Source: Bacillus sp. SLBN-46 (GTDB lineage: Bacteria; Bacillota; Bacilli; Bacillales; Cytobacillaceae). From it: a stretch of DNA of 64,000 bases. Location: the NCBI RefSeq assembly GCF_031453555.1, contig NZ_JAVIZM010000001.1, positions 3,479,001-3,543,000 on the forward strand. The letters are read 5' to 3'. Below, in pieces: positions 41,989-52,318 of this stretch. A program made the translations under genes and the position numbers. Under the pieces are notes generated by a model. That model was not told where the DNA came from. It did no database searches and saw nothing but the letters and a program-made list of their open reading frames with translations. Position 1 is the stretch's first letter, and each line of letters opens with the position of its first letter.

Positions 41989-42624
41989 TCATATCGAAGC
42001 TTTTCTCCCCCACCGATATCCTAACCAGCTAATCGGGTAAAGAACAATCGTAAAAATGATACAAGCAATAATAAATGTTTTTGTTAATAAAGGGGCGAAC
42101 CAGGCATGTGGAATAATGTGAAAAACAGTTAAAATCATCAACACTAAATTAGGAATGAGTGATAATAAGAACGTTTTTCTCAGAAGCGTTCGACCTCTTT
42201 GACCAAAACCCTTCCCGATTTCATATCCGAGTAAAGCCCAAAAGAACATGTACAGGAAGGCAATAATGATAGGAATAGAGGTTAAATGATCCCAAATTTT
42301 CGTTAACCATTCCCATTCGAAAAGATTGTGAGCTAACGTTAATACGCTGCCTCCCCCAAAAAAGAGGATATTAAGTAGAATAAACAGCCATTTCATATTA
42401 CTTGGAGTAACGGATAGTTCATCCTTCCATAATTCAGCTATTTCCTCAGGACTTCCTAGCCTAGTTACAATATGATTTGTTAGCTCTTCTTCATTCATAT
42501 GGGATGATTCAAGGAGAATTTCATCAATATGTGTCTCATATTCCAATAGAATACTTTTCTTATCTGTATGGTTTCCTAATCCGTCAGCAAGTTCTGAAAG
42601 AAACCTATTCTTCGGCCGTTCCAT
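41989..42624 (-). CDS. HAAS-domain (DUF1700-like) membrane protein
   Basis: A 211-residue protein. Its first 85 residues form a HAAS helical domain ([40 protein letters not shown]), followed by four membrane helices (about residues 80-205). HAAS proteins are nearly always encoded beside PadR regulators and are thought to relay signals to membrane partners. Its ATG 42624 lies inside the padR gene, giving a 20-base overlap; GGGAG with 8-nt spacing supports that start. Function otherwise unknown. Confidence 0.82.
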   Translation of the reverse strand: MERPKNRFLSELADGLGNHTDKKSILLEYETHIDEILLESSHMNEEELTNHIVTRLGSPEEIAELWKDELSVTPSNMKWLFILLNILFFGGGSVLTLAHNLFEWEWLTKIWDHLTSIPIIIAFLYMFFWALLGYEIGKGFGQRGRTLLRKTFLLSLIPNLVLMILTVFHIIPHAWFAPLLTKTFIIACIIFTIVLYPISWLGYRWGRKASI

Positions 42625-42952
42625 GCTTTGATCTCCCTATTACCTTGTTCATAACTTGAACAAAATCCTGCCATTCACGGGTTTTTTCGCCTAATAATTC
42701 TTTTCCTGCTTTAGTAATACGATAGTACTTCCGTGCAGGACCCTTTTCCTGCTCAACCCAATAACATTCAATGTACTCTTGCTTCTCAAGCTTATGAAGT
42801 GCTGGATACAAGGTACCTTCCTTTACACTCAGGCCATTATCACTACGCTGTTCAAGCTCTTTTACTAATTCATAGCCGTACATATCACGTTCGTTTAATA
42901 ATTGAAGCAAGATAAGCGATGTGCTTCCTTTTACCAATTCACGGTTAAACAT
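42605..42952 (-). CDS. PadR-family transcriptional regulator
   Basis: A 115-residue PadR repressor: [20 protein letters not shown] (helix-turn-helix entry), [20 protein letters not shown] and the wing with [17 protein letters not shown], then a dimerising C-terminal helix. It starts at ATG 42952 and overlaps the HAAS gene by 20 bases. A palindrome lies between its promoter and start codon, so autorepression is likely. The signal is unknown; PadR-HAAS pairs are often linked to envelope stress. Confidence 0.9.
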   Translation of the reverse strand: MFNRELVKGSTSLILLQLLNERDMYGYELVKELEQRSDNGLSVKEGTLYPALHKLEKQEYIECYWVEQEKGPARKYYRITKAGKELLGEKTREWQDFVQVMNKVIGRSKHGTAEE

Positions 42953-42961
42953 TTTTTCACC

Positions 42962-43016
42962 TACCTAGTTTTGTTAGGTACATAGAAATTCTACAACGTC
43001 ATTAACATTTTGTAAA
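42962..43016 (-). promoter_or_regulatory. padR promoter with operator at the start site
   Basis: On the minus strand TTTACA (43016-43011), 17-bp spacer, TAGAAT (42993-42988). TACCTA-N7-TAGGTA (42962-42980) begins at the expected start site and ends 10 bp before the padR ATG, overlapping the ribosome-site region. Confidence 0.65.
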
Positions 43017-43029
43017 GTATGGAATGAAA

Positions 43030-43062
43030 AATAGTGACGAATTCTTCATCGTCACTATTTCT
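43030..43062 (-). terminator. Terminator after the 57-residue protein gene
   Basis: AATAGTGACGA pairs with TCGTCACTATT around an 8-nt loop; on the minus strand TTTTTC follows. Confidence 0.85.
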
Positions 43063-43064
43063 GT

Positions 43065-43238
43065 TTATTTCAGCTTTGGGTTATTTTTTTGTCTCTCAAT
43101 GAATTGATCCCGCTCTCCACCATCGGATAATTCCTCAGAAAATTCATGCTCAGTATCTTGACCCAATAATTCCCAAGGCTTAATTGTTTTTGGTGGCAGA
43201 TTATTATTGGGTGCCGCTTGCTCATTCCATTTTCCCAT
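43065..43238 (-). CDS. Small hydrophilic protein (57 aa)
   Basis: ATG 43238 follows GAGGTGAT and opens a 57-codon frame. The product is polar and Asn/Pro/Glu-rich (MGKWNEQAAPNNNLPPKTIK, then PWELLGQDTEHEFSEELSDG), with no membrane helix or cysteine. The terminator directly behind it supports an independent gene. I do not recognise a family; it may be a small stress or spore-related protein. Confidence 0.65.
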   Translation of the reverse strand: MGKWNEQAAPNNNLPPKTIKPWELLGQDTEHEFSEELSDGGERDQFIERQKNNPKLK

Positions 43239-43293
43239 TACATATCACCTCAACCAATAGTATCTGATGTTTAACAATCATTATCCAAAATAA

Positions 43294-43320
43294 AAACGCT
43301 TGGATGATTCCAAACGTTTC
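43294..43320 (-). terminator. Terminator after the amino-acid permease gene
   Basis: On the minus strand CGTTTGGAA-TCA-TCCAAGCG with one mismatch is followed by TTTTTATTTT. Confidence 0.75.
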
Positions 43321-43329
43321 TACTTAGTT

Positions 43330-44772
43330 TTAGATAACCATTTTTTTATTATCTTGAAGCTGTAATTCTTGCTCTCTTACAACATCCTGCTCGCGGTTCT
43401 TTTTAATTTTTAAGTGATAGATTAAATAACATGCTGCTACAAATGGAACTCCTAAATAAAGGGCCAGCCTTTGTTCTGAGTCAAACGCTAAACTACCTAA
43501 TACAATACAATTTAGGGTTAATGCAATAATCGGCAGTAAAGGGTAAAGTGGTGTTCTAAATTTGAGATCCTCCACTTTTCCGCCTTCACGGATAAATTTT
43601 CTTCGGAAGGCAATCTGGGAAGCCGTAATAGAGATCCATCCAACCTGGGCACCTAAGCCTGCAACCGAAAGCAGCCAAACAAAGACTGTTTCTTCCGCAA
43701 AAAATCCTGAAAGTAATGATAATAAAGCAATACCTATCGTCAAGATAAGTGCATTTAAAGGAACCCCTTGTTTATTAACCTTTGCAAGTGCAGGGCTTGT
43801 CATTTTTTCTTTTGACATGGCATATAACATCCTTGTTGCGGCATACAGACCAGAGTTGGCAACAGAAAGTAATGCTGTAAGAATAACAAAGTTCATTATG
43901 TCGGCTGCATATGGAATACCAATACTATCAAAAACAACAACAAATGGACTCTCAACTACTCCTGCTTGTTTCATAGGAATTAAGCTTGATAAAACAAAAA
44001 TAGCTAAAACAAAGAAAAATAGAGTACGCCAAACGGTTTGCTTAATGGATTTAGGAATCGTCTTTTCTGGCTCTTCACTCTCTCCTGCAGCAATACCTAT
44101 TAATTCTGTACCTTGAAATGAAAAATTAACTGCTATCATTGTGATTATTAAAGCAGTAAATCCATGTGGTAAAAGACCGTGAGCTGTAAAATTAGAGAAA
44201 AATGGCGCTGGTTTCCCACCTTCCATGTCAATTAAACCAAAGGTTGCCGCTCCACCAAGTAGAATGAAAGCTAAAATAGCAAAAATTTTGATGCTTGAGA
44301 ACCAAAATTCAGTCTCTCCAAATGCTCGAGCCGAAAGTGCATTAAGCGAAAATAATACGATTGCAAAGATCGCACACCAAATCCACACTGGAGAATCAGG
44401 AAACCATCTCTGCATTAGTTGGCCAGCAGATAATAACTCTAATGCGACCGTTACAGACCATCCTAACCAGTAAAGCCAACCGAGTGCAAACCCTGTTCCT
44501 GGTCCAATGAATTTTGTTGTGTAGGTTTGGAATGAACCTGAAACAGGCATGGCTACGGATAATTCTCCTAAACAAAGCATGGTTAAGAACATGATGAACC
44601 CACCAACAATGTAAGAAAGAATAGCACCTGCAGGTCCTGCTTGGCTAATGGTGTAACCAGATCCCAAGAACAGACCTGAGCCAATTACCCCACCTAAAGA
44701 AATCATAAATAAATGCCTAGTTTTCATTGTTCTTCTTAATTCATGTGTTGCATTGTTTTCGTTTAAGTTCAT
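43330..44772 (-). CDS. APC-family amino acid permease (RocE-like)
   Basis: A 480-residue, twelve-helix permease of the amino acid-polyamine-cation superfamily: [20 protein letters not shown] (helix 1), [20 protein letters not shown] (helix 6 region) and a charged C-terminus. The AAT subgroup includes RocE, RocC, GabP and proline/histidine permeases. Next to roc genes and behind a sigma-54 promoter with a RocR-type palindrome, arginine or ornithine uptake is the best guess. Substrate is inferred from context. Confidence 0.88.
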   Translation of the reverse strand: MNLNENNATHELRRTMKTRHLFMISLGGVIGSGLFLGSGYTISQAGPAGAILSYIVGGFIMFLTMLCLGELSVAMPVSGSFQTYTTKFIGPGTGFALGWLYWLGWSVTVALELLSAGQLMQRWFPDSPVWIWCAIFAIVLFSLNALSARAFGETEFWFSSIKIFAILAFILLGGAATFGLIDMEGGKPAPFFSNFTAHGLLPHGFTALIITMIAVNFSFQGTELIGIAAGESEEPEKTIPKSIKQTVWRTLFFFVLAIFVLSSLIPMKQAGVVESPFVVVFDSIGIPYAADIMNFVILTALLSVANSGLYAATRMLYAMSKEKMTSPALAKVNKQGVPLNALILTIGIALLSLLSGFFAEETVFVWLLSVAGLGAQVGWISITASQIAFRRKFIREGGKVEDLKFRTPLYPLLPIIALTLNCIVLGSLAFDSEQRLALYLGVPFVAACYLIYHLKIKKNREQDVVREQELQLQDNKKMVI

Positions 44773-44841
44773 ATACCTTCCCCCTTCATAGAATACGCTT
44801 TCAATCTTTCTAATATTTTTACTATTTCAATCTTATATACT

Positions 44842-44858
44842 TGCAATTTCTATGCCAA
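44842..44858 (-). promoter_or_regulatory. Sigma-54 (-24/-12) promoter of the permease gene
   Basis: On the minus strand TTGGCAT-AGAAA-TTGCA matches the sigma-L consensus TTGGCAC-N5-TTGCA with one change. Confidence 0.85.
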
Positions 44859-44897
44859 AACGACAAACCTCTATTTTTGAACATTATTTGAACAAAT

Positions 44898-44916
44898 ATG
44901 CAAAATTTTTTTGCAT
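44898..44916. promoter_or_regulatory. RocR-type upstream activating sequence
   Basis: ATGCAAAA-TTT-TTTTGCAT is a perfect palindrome 40 bp upstream of the -24/-12 promoter. It has the same TGCAAAA...TTTTGCA design as the sequence before rocA. Confidence 0.75.
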
Positions 44917-44945
44917 TATATTAAAATAATTTGCACTTTAGATGC

Positions 44946-44981
44946 AAAAATGCTCTTTCCACATAAATGGAAAGAGCATTT
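44946..44981 (-). terminator. Terminator of the rocADG operon
   Basis: AAATGCTCTTTCC pairs with GGAAAGAGCATTT; TTTTGC follows on the minus strand. It isolates the permease gene as its own transcript. Confidence 0.9.
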
Positions 44982-44991
44982 CTTTATCCTA

Positions 44992-46284
44992 TTAAACCCA
45001 GCCGCGGAATCGGGAGGCCTCCGCTACTTTTTTAATACCCACCATATAAGCTGCTAAGCGCATATCCACACTATGTGTTTGTGCCGCTTTGTAAATATTT
45101 TCAAAGGATTCAACCATCACTTTAGTAAGTTTTTCACTTACCTCTTCTTCTGTCCAGTAGTATCCTTGATTATTTTGCACCCATTCAAAATAAGAAACGG
45201 TTACACCACCTGCACTTGCTAAAATATCCGGAACCAGAAGCACTCCACGTTCTGTTAGAATATTTGTTGCTTCGAGCGTAGTTGGTCCATTCGCCGCTTC
45301 AACAACAATTGCAGCTTTGATATTAGCAGCATTTTGGGCCGTAATTTGATTTGAAATGGCCGCAGGAACAAGGATATCACATTCTAGTTCAAGAAGCTCT
45401 TTGTTAGATATGGTGTTTTTAAATAATTGTGAGAAGGTGCCAAAGCTGTCTCTTCTATCTAGTAGATTATTAATATCGAGCCCATTTGGATCGTACACAC
45501 CGCCATATACATCTGAAACAGCAACGACCTTTGCACCTGCATCATGCATGAATTTAGCTAGATAACTACCGGCATTACCAAAGCCTTGAATAACAACTCG
45601 TGCACCTTTTAAGTCGATCCCTTTTTTCTTCACTGCTTCCTGAATACAAATCGTCACACCAGCTGCTGTCGCTGTTTCACGACCTTTTGAACCACCAAGC
45701 ACCAGTGGTTTCCCAGTGATGAAACCAGGTGAGTCAAACTCGCGTAAACGGCTATATTCATCCATCATCCATGCCATGATTTGCGAATTAGTGTATACAT
45801 CAGGGGCTGGAATATCTTTAGTTGGACCAACAATTTGACTGATTGCACGAACATATCCACGACTCAATCTCTCAAGCTCTCTAAAGGACATTTTTCTCGG
45901 GTCACAAATAATTCCACCCTTACCTCCCCCATATGGCAGGTCAGTAATTCCACACTTTAAACTCATCCAAATAGATAATGCTTTTACTTCCTCCTCATCT
46001 ACTTCAGGATGAAATCGAACGCCGCCTTTTGTCGGACCAACTGCATCATTATGCTGAGAGCGATAACCTGTGAAAATTTTAACGGAACCATCATCCATCC
46101 TTACTGGTATCCGGACAGTCAGTAATCGAATAGGATCTTTTAATAACTCAAACATTTCGTTTGTATATCCTAACTTATTAAGTGCTTTTTGAATGACTGT
46201 TTGGGTTGAATAAAATAAATTTAATGACTCTTGTTCTTTTTGCTGTTCCTTTGTCATTTCATTTACTAGCGCATTTGCAGGCAT
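44992..46284 (-). CDS. rocG: NAD-specific glutamate dehydrogenase, catabolic
   Basis: A 430-residue enzyme that deaminates glutamate to 2-oxoglutarate and ammonium with NAD. The catalytic stretch [16 protein letters not shown] (about residues 100-115) holds the reactive lysine region; [20 protein letters not shown] is the NAD fold. It is third in an operon after rocA and rocD, which fits RocG; GudB is the sequence alternative. ATG 46284 follows AGGGGTGG; the GTG at 46293 lies within that site. It feeds arginine- and proline-derived glutamate into the TCA cycle. Confidence 0.93.
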   Translation of the reverse strand: MPANALVNEMTKEQQKEQESLNLFYSTQTVIQKALNKLGYTNEMFELLKDPIRLLTVRIPVRMDDGSVKIFTGYRSQHNDAVGPTKGGVRFHPEVDEEEVKALSIWMSLKCGITDLPYGGGKGGIICDPRKMSFRELERLSRGYVRAISQIVGPTKDIPAPDVYTNSQIMAWMMDEYSRLREFDSPGFITGKPLVLGGSKGRETATAAGVTICIQEAVKKKGIDLKGARVVIQGFGNAGSYLAKFMHDAGAKVVAVSDVYGGVYDPNGLDINNLLDRRDSFGTFSQLFKNTISNKELLELECDILVPAAISNQITAQNAANIKAAIVVEAANGPTTLEATNILTERGVLLVPDILASAGGVTVSYFEWVQNNQGYYWTEEEVSEKLTKVMVESFENIYKAAQTHSVDMRLAAYMVGIKKVAEASRFRGWV

Positions 46285-46314
46285 CTTTGCCACCCCTATT
46301 GTAATTAAATATTT

Positions 46315-47517
46315 TTATGATAATACGTGTTTGATTTTCTCGATTGCCCAATCAATTTCTTCTTTTGTAATAATTAGTGGAGGGGCAAAGCGGATCACTG
46401 TATCATGTGTTTCTTTACATAATAAGCCGGATTCCTTTAAAGCCTCACAATAAGGTCTTGCGGCTTCAGTTAATTCAACCCCAATAAACAAACCTCTTCC
46501 TCGTATGTCTTTAATCATAGGGTTGGTGATTGTATTTAATTGTTCAAGAAAATACTTTCCTAATTCAAGTGAGCGTTCTGCTAATTTTTCTTCCTCAATT
46601 ACATCTAGTGCAGCTAGTGAGACAGCGCATGCTAGTGGGTTCCCTCCGAAAGTAGATCCATGTGAGCCTGGATTAAATACGCCTAATACATCAGAATTAG
46701 CCACAACACAAGAAATTGGGAATACGCCGCCCCCCAGTGCTTTTCCTAAAATTAACATATCAGGATCTACTTCTTCCCAGTCACACGCAAACATCTTACC
46801 AGTACGTGCCAAGCCCACTTGTATTTCGTCAGCGATGAATAAGACATTTTGCTCTTTACATAATTCAGAAGCTTGCTTTAAAAATCCTTCAGGAGGTAAA
46901 ATGATGCCTGCCTCGCCTTGAATCGGCTCCATTAAGAATGCTGCTGTATTTGGAGTAATAGCTGCTTTTAGTGCTTCAATATCACCATATGGGATTAATT
47001 TAATGCCTGGGAGCATTGGCCCAAAACCGCGTTTGTATTCCGGGTCAGACGACAATGAAACCGCACCCATTGTCCTTCCATGAAAATTTCCAGTGCACGC
47101 AATGATTTCTGCCTGATTTTCAGCAATACCTTTTACATCATAGCCCCAACGCCGTGCGGCTTTTAACGCTGTTTCAACTGCCTCGGCACCTGTGTTCATC
47201 GGAAGGGCCATATTTTTATTGGTTAGTTTACAAATCTTTTCGTACCAAGGTCCAAGCTGATCATTATGAAAGGCACGTGACGTGAGCGTTACTTTATCTG
47301 CTTGATCCTTTAAGGCTTGAATGATTTTTGGATGACGATGCCCTTGGTTCACCGCTGAATAGGCACTTAACATATCCATGTAACGATTTCCTTCTGGTCC
47401 TTCCACCCATACACCTTCCGCTTTTGCAATTACAATTGGAAGTGGATGATAGTTATTGGCACCAAATTTATTTGTCTGCTCAATGATTTCAGTTGATTTA
47501 TTTGTTACTACTGTCAT
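46315..47517 (-). CDS. rocD: Ornithine aminotransferase
   Basis: A 400-residue PLP-dependent class III aminotransferase that turns ornithine plus 2-oxoglutarate into glutamate semialdehyde and glutamate. [44 protein letters not shown] (PLP-contacting Asp) and [13 protein letters not shown] (Schiff-base lysine near residue 255) are all present. It starts at ATG 47517 after AGAGGAGGAG. It lies between rocA and rocG, so the product goes directly to P5C dehydrogenase and then glutamate dehydrogenase. Confidence 0.95.
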   Translation of the reverse strand: MTVVTNKSTEIIEQTNKFGANNYHPLPIVIAKAEGVWVEGPEGNRYMDMLSAYSAVNQGHRHPKIIQALKDQADKVTLTSRAFHNDQLGPWYEKICKLTNKNMALPMNTGAEAVETALKAARRWGYDVKGIAENQAEIIACTGNFHGRTMGAVSLSSDPEYKRGFGPMLPGIKLIPYGDIEALKAAITPNTAAFLMEPIQGEAGIILPPEGFLKQASELCKEQNVLFIADEIQVGLARTGKMFACDWEEVDPDMLILGKALGGGVFPISCVVANSDVLGVFNPGSHGSTFGGNPLACAVSLAALDVIEEEKLAERSLELGKYFLEQLNTITNPMIKDIRGRGLFIGVELTEAARPYCEALKESGLLCKETHDTVIRFAPPLIITKEEIDWAIEKIKHVLS

Positions 47518-47563
47518 TATAGTCTCCTCCTCTTTTTAGAAAGAACCCTAAAGGTTCCTACTT

Positions 47564-49108
47564 TTACAGCATTTCTGATGTTGTTTTTGCTTGCATATGA
47601 AGAAGTAAATAATCAGGACCACCTGCTTTAGAATCCGTTCCTGACATATTAAAGCCGCCAAATGGCTGATAACCGACGATTGCACCTGTACAGACTCGAT
47701 TAAAATACAGATTGCCAACGTGGAATTCTTCTCTTGCTCTTTCAATGTGTTCACGATTATTAGAAATAAGCGCACCTGTCAGACCATAATCTGTGTTGTT
47801 AGCAATTTTCATCATATGGTCAAAATCACGGGCCTTACAGAATGCCAAAACTGGACCAAATATCTCTTCCTGCATGAGGCGAGCATTTTCATCTAAATCT
47901 GCGAAAATCGTTGGTTGAATGAAATAACCTTTTGAGTCATCCCCTTCTCCTCCAGTTAATAGCCTGCCTTCTTCTTTACCAATCTCTATATAACTCATAA
48001 TTTTTTTGAATGATTTTTCATCTATTACCGGCCCCATATAGGTGTCATCAAGTTCAGGATTACCAAGGGTAAGTGTCCTTGTTAGTGCAACTGCCTTTTC
48101 AAGAACAATATCGTAAACATCCTGGTGAACAACTGCACGAGAACCTGCCGAACATTTTTGACCCGAGAAACCAAATGCAGAATATACGATAGAAGCAGCA
48201 GCCAAATCTAAATCCGCCTCACGATCAACTACCACTGTGTCTTTACCACCCATCTCTGCAATCACACGCTTTAGCCAGATTTGTCCTGGGTTCACCTTTG
48301 CAGCACGTTCATAAATTCTGCAACCTACCTCTCGGGAACCAGTAAAGGAAACAAACCTGGTTTTAGGGTGATCCACCAAGTAATCGCCAATTTGAGCACC
48401 GCTTCCTGGAACGAAGTTTAATACTCCTTTCGGAAGGCCTGCTTCATGCATAAGCTCTACAAATTTTGCAGCAATGACAGGTGTCGAGTTCGCTGGCTTT
48501 AACAGAACGGTATTTCCAGTAACTATCGCCGCAATTGTCGTTCCAGCCATAATGGCTAATGGAAAGTTAAATGGTGATATGATAATTCCTACACCTAGTG
48601 GAATATAATTAAATTGATTAAATTCACCTGTACGACTTTTAACAGGTGCACCATCCTTGATCGTTAACATTTGTCTTCCGTAATACTCGATGAAATCAAT
48701 AGCCTCCGCTGTATCCGCATCAGCCTCTTTCCATGGCTTTCCTGCTTCTTTTACTAGATAACTAGAAAACTCATGTTTCCGACGGCGCATCATTGCAGCA
48801 GCCCGGAATAGGATATTGGCTCGGTGTTCTGGTTTCCATGTTTTCCAAGATTCAAAGGCGGTTAAGGCTGCTTGCATAGCTTTTTCAGCTAGCTCCTGAT
48901 TAGCCATAGAAACACTACCAATGATTTCTTCTTTATTGGCAGGATTAATTGATAGTATTTTTTCCTCTGTCGTAATAGGTTTACCATCAATAATAACAGG
49001 GTAGTGTTTACCGAGTTGAGACTGAACAAATGATAATGCTTTTTGAAAATCTTCTTTATTTTTTTCTTCTGTAAAATTAGTAAATGGTTCATGTGAATAC
49101 GAAATCAT
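47564..49108 (-). CDS. rocA: Delta-1-pyrroline-5-carboxylate dehydrogenase
   Basis: A 514-residue aldehyde dehydrogenase that oxidises P5C/glutamate semialdehyde to glutamate with NAD. It has [20 protein letters not shown] (substrate and cofactor site), [27 protein letters not shown] (general-base Glu) and [15 protein letters not shown] with the nucleophile Cys near residue 320. The longest frame starts at 49237, but that would run through the sigma-54 promoter; ATG 49108 with GGGGG before it gives the standard RocA length. It is the first gene of rocA-rocD-rocG. Confidence 0.96.
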   Translation of the reverse strand: MISYSHEPFTNFTEEKNKEDFQKALSFVQSQLGKHYPVIIDGKPITTEEKILSINPANKEEIIGSVSMANQELAEKAMQAALTAFESWKTWKPEHRANILFRAAAMMRRRKHEFSSYLVKEAGKPWKEADADTAEAIDFIEYYGRQMLTIKDGAPVKSRTGEFNQFNYIPLGVGIIISPFNFPLAIMAGTTIAAIVTGNTVLLKPANSTPVIAAKFVELMHEAGLPKGVLNFVPGSGAQIGDYLVDHPKTRFVSFTGSREVGCRIYERAAKVNPGQIWLKRVIAEMGGKDTVVVDREADLDLAAASIVYSAFGFSGQKCSAGSRAVVHQDVYDIVLEKAVALTRTLTLGNPELDDTYMGPVIDEKSFKKIMSYIEIGKEEGRLLTGGEGDDSKGYFIQPTIFADLDENARLMQEEIFGPVLAFCKARDFDHMMKIANNTDYGLTGALISNNREHIERAREEFHVGNLYFNRVCTGAIVGYQPFGGFNMSGTDSKAGGPDYLLLHMQAKTTSEML

Positions 49109-49142
49109 AAAATAGCCCCCTTCTATGTTCGTAATACTATAT

Positions 49143-49159
49143 TGCAAGTTTCGTGCCAA
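49143..49159 (-). promoter_or_regulatory. Sigma-54 (-24/-12) promoter of rocADG
   Basis: On the minus strand TTGGCAC-GAAAC-TTGCA is an exact match to the sigma-L consensus. The leader to the rocA ATG would be about 24 nt. Confidence 0.92.
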
Positions 49160-49197
49160 CAATATTTTTGCATATCGCCGCAGTTCTCCAAAAACAT

Positions 49198-49261
49198 AAT
49201 GCAAATTATTTTTGCGAATCAGTCGCTTCTTTTGCAAAAAAACGCAAAATTATTTTGCGTT
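49198..49261. promoter_or_regulatory. Two RocR-type activating sequences between rocA and rocR
   Basis: AACGCAAAA-TTA-TTTTGCGTT (49241-49261) is a perfect palindrome, and a weaker copy, TGCAAA-TTATT-TTTGCG, lies near 49200-49216. They are about 40-100 bp upstream of the rocA promoter and close to the rocR start, so both genes could be affected. Confidence 0.8.
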
Positions 49262-49319
49262 ATCATGTTTTTTTTGATTAAATAGGTGCATAAAGTATTA
49301 ACAAGGGGTATGAACCATC

Positions 49320-50729
49320 ATGGAAAAAACAAAGAATGATTTACTCTATTTAACACGAATGTATAAACGAATATTAGACGAAGTGGATGTTGGAGTTCAT
49401 GCAGTTGACGAAACCGGAAAAACGATTATCTATAATAAAAAAATGATGCAAATGGAATCGATGGACATTCATGATGTAATGGATAAAAACCTACTCGATG
49501 TCTTTATGTTTAAGGATGACCAATCTAGTACTCTTGTAAAAGCACTTCAGGAGAGGAAAGAAACAAGTAACGTAAAGCAAACTTATTTTAATAACAAGGG
49601 CCGAGAAGTTACTACGATCAACAATACTATTCCTATTTATTTAGATGAGAATCTTAAGGGTGCAGTTGAAATTGCAAAGGATGTTACTAAACTTGAACGG
49701 CTAATTAAAGGTAATTTGAATAGGGAGTCAACAAAATATACATTTGATTCCATTATAGGAACTAGTCCCTCTATTTTAGAGGTTAAGGAATCTGCTAAAC
49801 GTGCGACTCGGACCTCTTCTTATGTATTAATTGTCGGTGATACTGGTACTGGAAAAGAACTTTTTGCTCAAAGCATACATAATGCCAGCGGGCGGTTATC
49901 TGCTCCTTTTATTTCACAAAATTGTGCTGCACTGCCTGATAACTTAATTGAAAGTCTCCTTTTCGGTACAAAGCGGGGAGCATTCACGGGTGCAGTCGAC
50001 ACACCCGGATTATTTGAACAAGCTAATGGTGGAACCTTGTTGCTTGATGAAATTAATTCATTAAATTTAAATCTTCAGGCGAAATTACTCCGGGTTCTTC
50101 AGGAAAAAACAATAAGGAGAATTGGCGATACGAAGGATACACCAATCGATGTTAGGGTTATTGCGAACATGAATGAGGATCCGATTGATGCTATTGCCAA
50201 TAACCGATTGCGAAAAGACTTATATTATCGGCTCGGTGTCGTAACAATCTTTGTCCCTCCATTAAAGGATCGAAAAGAGGATATTCCATTATTGGTCGCT
50301 CATTTTATTGATAAATATAATGAGCGCTTTCAAATGAATGTAAAAGGTTTATCGGAGGAAGTCCATTTGTCTTTCCTTGAATATGATTGGCACGGGAATG
50401 TTCGTGAGCTTGAGCACATTATTGAAGCAGCCATGAACATAATGATGGATGAGGAAGTTATCATGTACTCCCATTTACCTTACCAATATCGTAGCAAAAT
50501 GCAGTTGAAAGAGAGAATGATGCCATTATCCACTGTTGATACATTCCTAAAGGAAAATTCAGACGTAACTATACCTCTAAAAGACCAAATGGAGTTATTT
50601 GAAAAAACCTATATTGAGCATGTCCTAAAGAAAAATGATTTTAATATTTCAAGAGCAGCTAGGTCTCTTGGATTGAGCCGTCAAAGCCTACAATATAGGA
50701 TGAAGAAATTGAGTTTAGATAGTAAATAG
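49320..50729 (+). CDS. rocR: Sigma-54-dependent arginine catabolism activator
   Basis: A 469-residue enhancer-binding protein. Residues 10-130 are a PAS-type sensor (DEVDVGVHAVDETGKTIIYN), 145-380 the AAA+ domain with Walker A GDTGTGKELFAQ, the sigma-54 loop GAFTGAVDTPG and LLLDEINSL, and 425-465 a Fis-type helix-turn-helix (NDFNISRAARSLGLSRQSLQ). It is divergent from rocADG with palindromic sites between. In B. subtilis RocR responds to ornithine or citrulline. ATG 49320 has AAGGGG somewhat far upstream (about 11 nt). Confidence 0.94.
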   Translation: MEKTKNDLLYLTRMYKRILDEVDVGVHAVDETGKTIIYNKKMMQMESMDIHDVMDKNLLDVFMFKDDQSSTLVKALQERKETSNVKQTYFNNKGREVTTINNTIPIYLDENLKGAVEIAKDVTKLERLIKGNLNRESTKYTFDSIIGTSPSILEVKESAKRATRTSSYVLIVGDTGTGKELFAQSIHNASGRLSAPFISQNCAALPDNLIESLLFGTKRGAFTGAVDTPGLFEQANGGTLLLDEINSLNLNLQAKLLRVLQEKTIRRIGDTKDTPIDVRVIANMNEDPIDAIANNRLRKDLYYRLGVVTIFVPPLKDRKEDIPLLVAHFIDKYNERFQMNVKGLSEEVHLSFLEYDWHGNVRELEHIIEAAMNIMMDEEVIMYSHLPYQYRSKMQLKERMMPLSTVDTFLKENSDVTIPLKDQMELFEKTYIEHVLKKNDFNISRAARSLGLSRQSLQYRMKKLSLDSK

Positions 50730-50789
50730 TAATTTTTTTGCATAACATTTCCATTTTCTCATCATAATATAAAAAAAGATGAGGTGAAA

Positions 50790-50999
50790 ATGATGGGACT
50801 TCTAAACTCATTTAATCAATGGAGAGAAACAAGGTATCAAAATCATGTAACCAGTATGAAAGATTTAGGCAAGTGTCCTGACTGTCAAGGTCGTGGTTAT
50901 ACTGTTTACCCTTATAATGAATATGCCTACTATAATTCGTTTGAATGTCCCGGTTGCCAAGGAAGCGGACATTATACAGATTGGGAAGAATTGAGATAG
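50790..50999 (+). CDS. Small DnaJ-type zinc-finger protein
   Basis: A 69-residue protein with two CxxCxGxG modules (CPDCQGRGY near residue 29 and CPGCQGSGHY near 53), which together make one DnaJ-like zinc site. The N-terminal 25 residues form an amphipathic helix (LLNSFNQWRETRYQNHV). There is no J domain. A GAGGTG site supports ATG 50790 or ATG 50793 equally. It probably handles unfolded protein or acts as a zinc-bound adaptor; the function is unproven. Confidence 0.75.
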   Translation: MMGLLNSFNQWRETRYQNHVTSMKDLGKCPDCQGRGYTVYPYNEYAYYNSFECPGCQGSGHYTDWEELR

Positions 51000-51042
51000 G
51001 TCCGTGGAAACATCAAATAGTATAAGTTGAATTCTGCTCATT

Positions 51043-51077
51043 AAAAATGCCCAGTATCATTCATACTGGGCATTTTT
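51043..51077. terminator. Bidirectional terminator between zinc-finger and VanW genes
   Basis: AAAAATGCCCAGTAT pairs with ATACTGGGCATTTTT around a 5-nt loop, with U-tracts both ways. Confidence 0.92.
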
Positions 51078-51095
51078 AATAATAGGCTAATGGCT

Positions 51096-52082
51096 TTACA
51101 TTTGTTTCTTTATCATGTCTTGATACGCTTTTGCGGTCCTAACTTCCACAGTTAAGGCTCCTTTTCTTACAATAGCCTTCAAGATGACTGGCGCACCTGT
51201 CGTATTTTTAAATCTAAAATCTTTACCTCCATAGGATACTGTCGCATCTCTTCCAGTTGGAACATACCCTACTTGTAGTGAATGATGGTGCTTTTCGATG
51301 TAACTAACACCTAATTTGTCAATGGCATTAAATAAGGTGGATGAAGTTTGACAAATACCCCCACCTATACCTTCAACAAGTTTCCCTTCTAAGGCTTCGG
51401 GTGCCTTTTGAAACCCGTGCGCTTCATCACTTGGGCCCACCGTCGTATTAAACGAGAAGGAGTCCCCCACACCAAGAATGACATTATTGATGGCTTGTGC
51501 TGATAAAGCTATATTTTTCGTTCTTCCAACGACACCGCTATTAAAATGAGTAGTGTAAGATGCGACTAAGACTTCCCCTAAATGGGCTGCATCTTCCACC
51601 TTATATCCACTTGCTGTCACATATAATGGCACCTCAACATTTCCACCTTTTACAGAAGACTGAATCACTTTTTCTATCAATTCATCCTCATCTAAAATGG
51701 TTTGTGGTGTCCCTTTTATAACCTGGCCCTTTCCATCTAGCTTATCTAGAATCATTCTCTTATCATAACCAGGGGTTGTTTCGGTTCCCCTTGCTAATTC
51801 TCTAGCTATTTTTGAAATCTCTGCTTTATACTTTTCAAGGTCAGTAGAAAAGCCTAATTCCTTCGGATTAAAAGTTTTTATAGTTGCTTTTGTTGTCGGA
51901 TCAATGATACTTACAAAGACCGGCTTTTCCTCTTCCTTTTTCTTTTCCACTTTTTTCTCTACTTTTGTCTTCGGTTGTTGTTCAGATGCCTTTGTCTCTT
52001 TAATCGGTTGATCTGTACAACCGACCAATAGCACAAAACTTCCAGCCAATAAAATTGAAATAACCCTTTTGAGTTTTCCCAT
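51096..52082 (-). CDS. VanW-family lipoprotein
   Basis: A 328-residue lipoprotein. Signal peptide GKLKRVISILLAGSFVLLVG ends before the lipobox Cys (LLVGC), a Lys/Glu spacer follows, and the VanW domain fills the last 170 residues (GVGDSFSFNTTVGPSDEAHG, VEGIGGGICQTSSTLFNAID, HHHSLQVGYVP). VanW domains occur in vancomycin-resistance clusters and in YoaR-like Bacillus proteins; the activity is not established. ATG 52082 follows GGGGGAAC and replaces the longer frame from 52130. Confidence 0.88.
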   Translation of the reverse strand: MGKLKRVISILLAGSFVLLVGCTDQPIKETKASEQQPKTKVEKKVEKKKEEEKPVFVSIIDPTTKATIKTFNPKELGFSTDLEKYKAEISKIARELARGTETTPGYDKRMILDKLDGKGQVIKGTPQTILDEDELIEKVIQSSVKGGNVEVPLYVTASGYKVEDAAHLGEVLVASYTTHFNSGVVGRTKNIALSAQAINNVILGVGDSFSFNTTVGPSDEAHGFQKAPEALEGKLVEGIGGGICQTSSTLFNAIDKLGVSYIEKHHHSLQVGYVPTGRDATVSYGGKDFRFKNTTGAPVILKAIVRKGALTVEVRTAKAYQDMIKKQM

Positions 52083-52318
52083 GTTCCCCCATCTTTTCCC
52101 CAATAATTTATTAAATCTAATTATTTCCATTTCACATACTATTTGACGTTGGTAGACTGGATTTGGTTTCAGATATTATACCATTTTTATTTTCATATTC
52201 CTGCAATTAAGAGGAATTAAACCAATAGATTTTATTTTAAGTCGCATGACGCTGAATAATTTACCAGCTTTAAGGTAAGTTTAAGCCTAGGAAAAATTTT
52301 TCTAGGGGTGCTAAAAAA

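Noticed and set aside
47548..47775. Minus-strand frame of 75 codons inside the rocA 3' end
   Set aside because: It is an alternative-frame shadow of rocA without a ribosome site; rocA is intact through this stretch.
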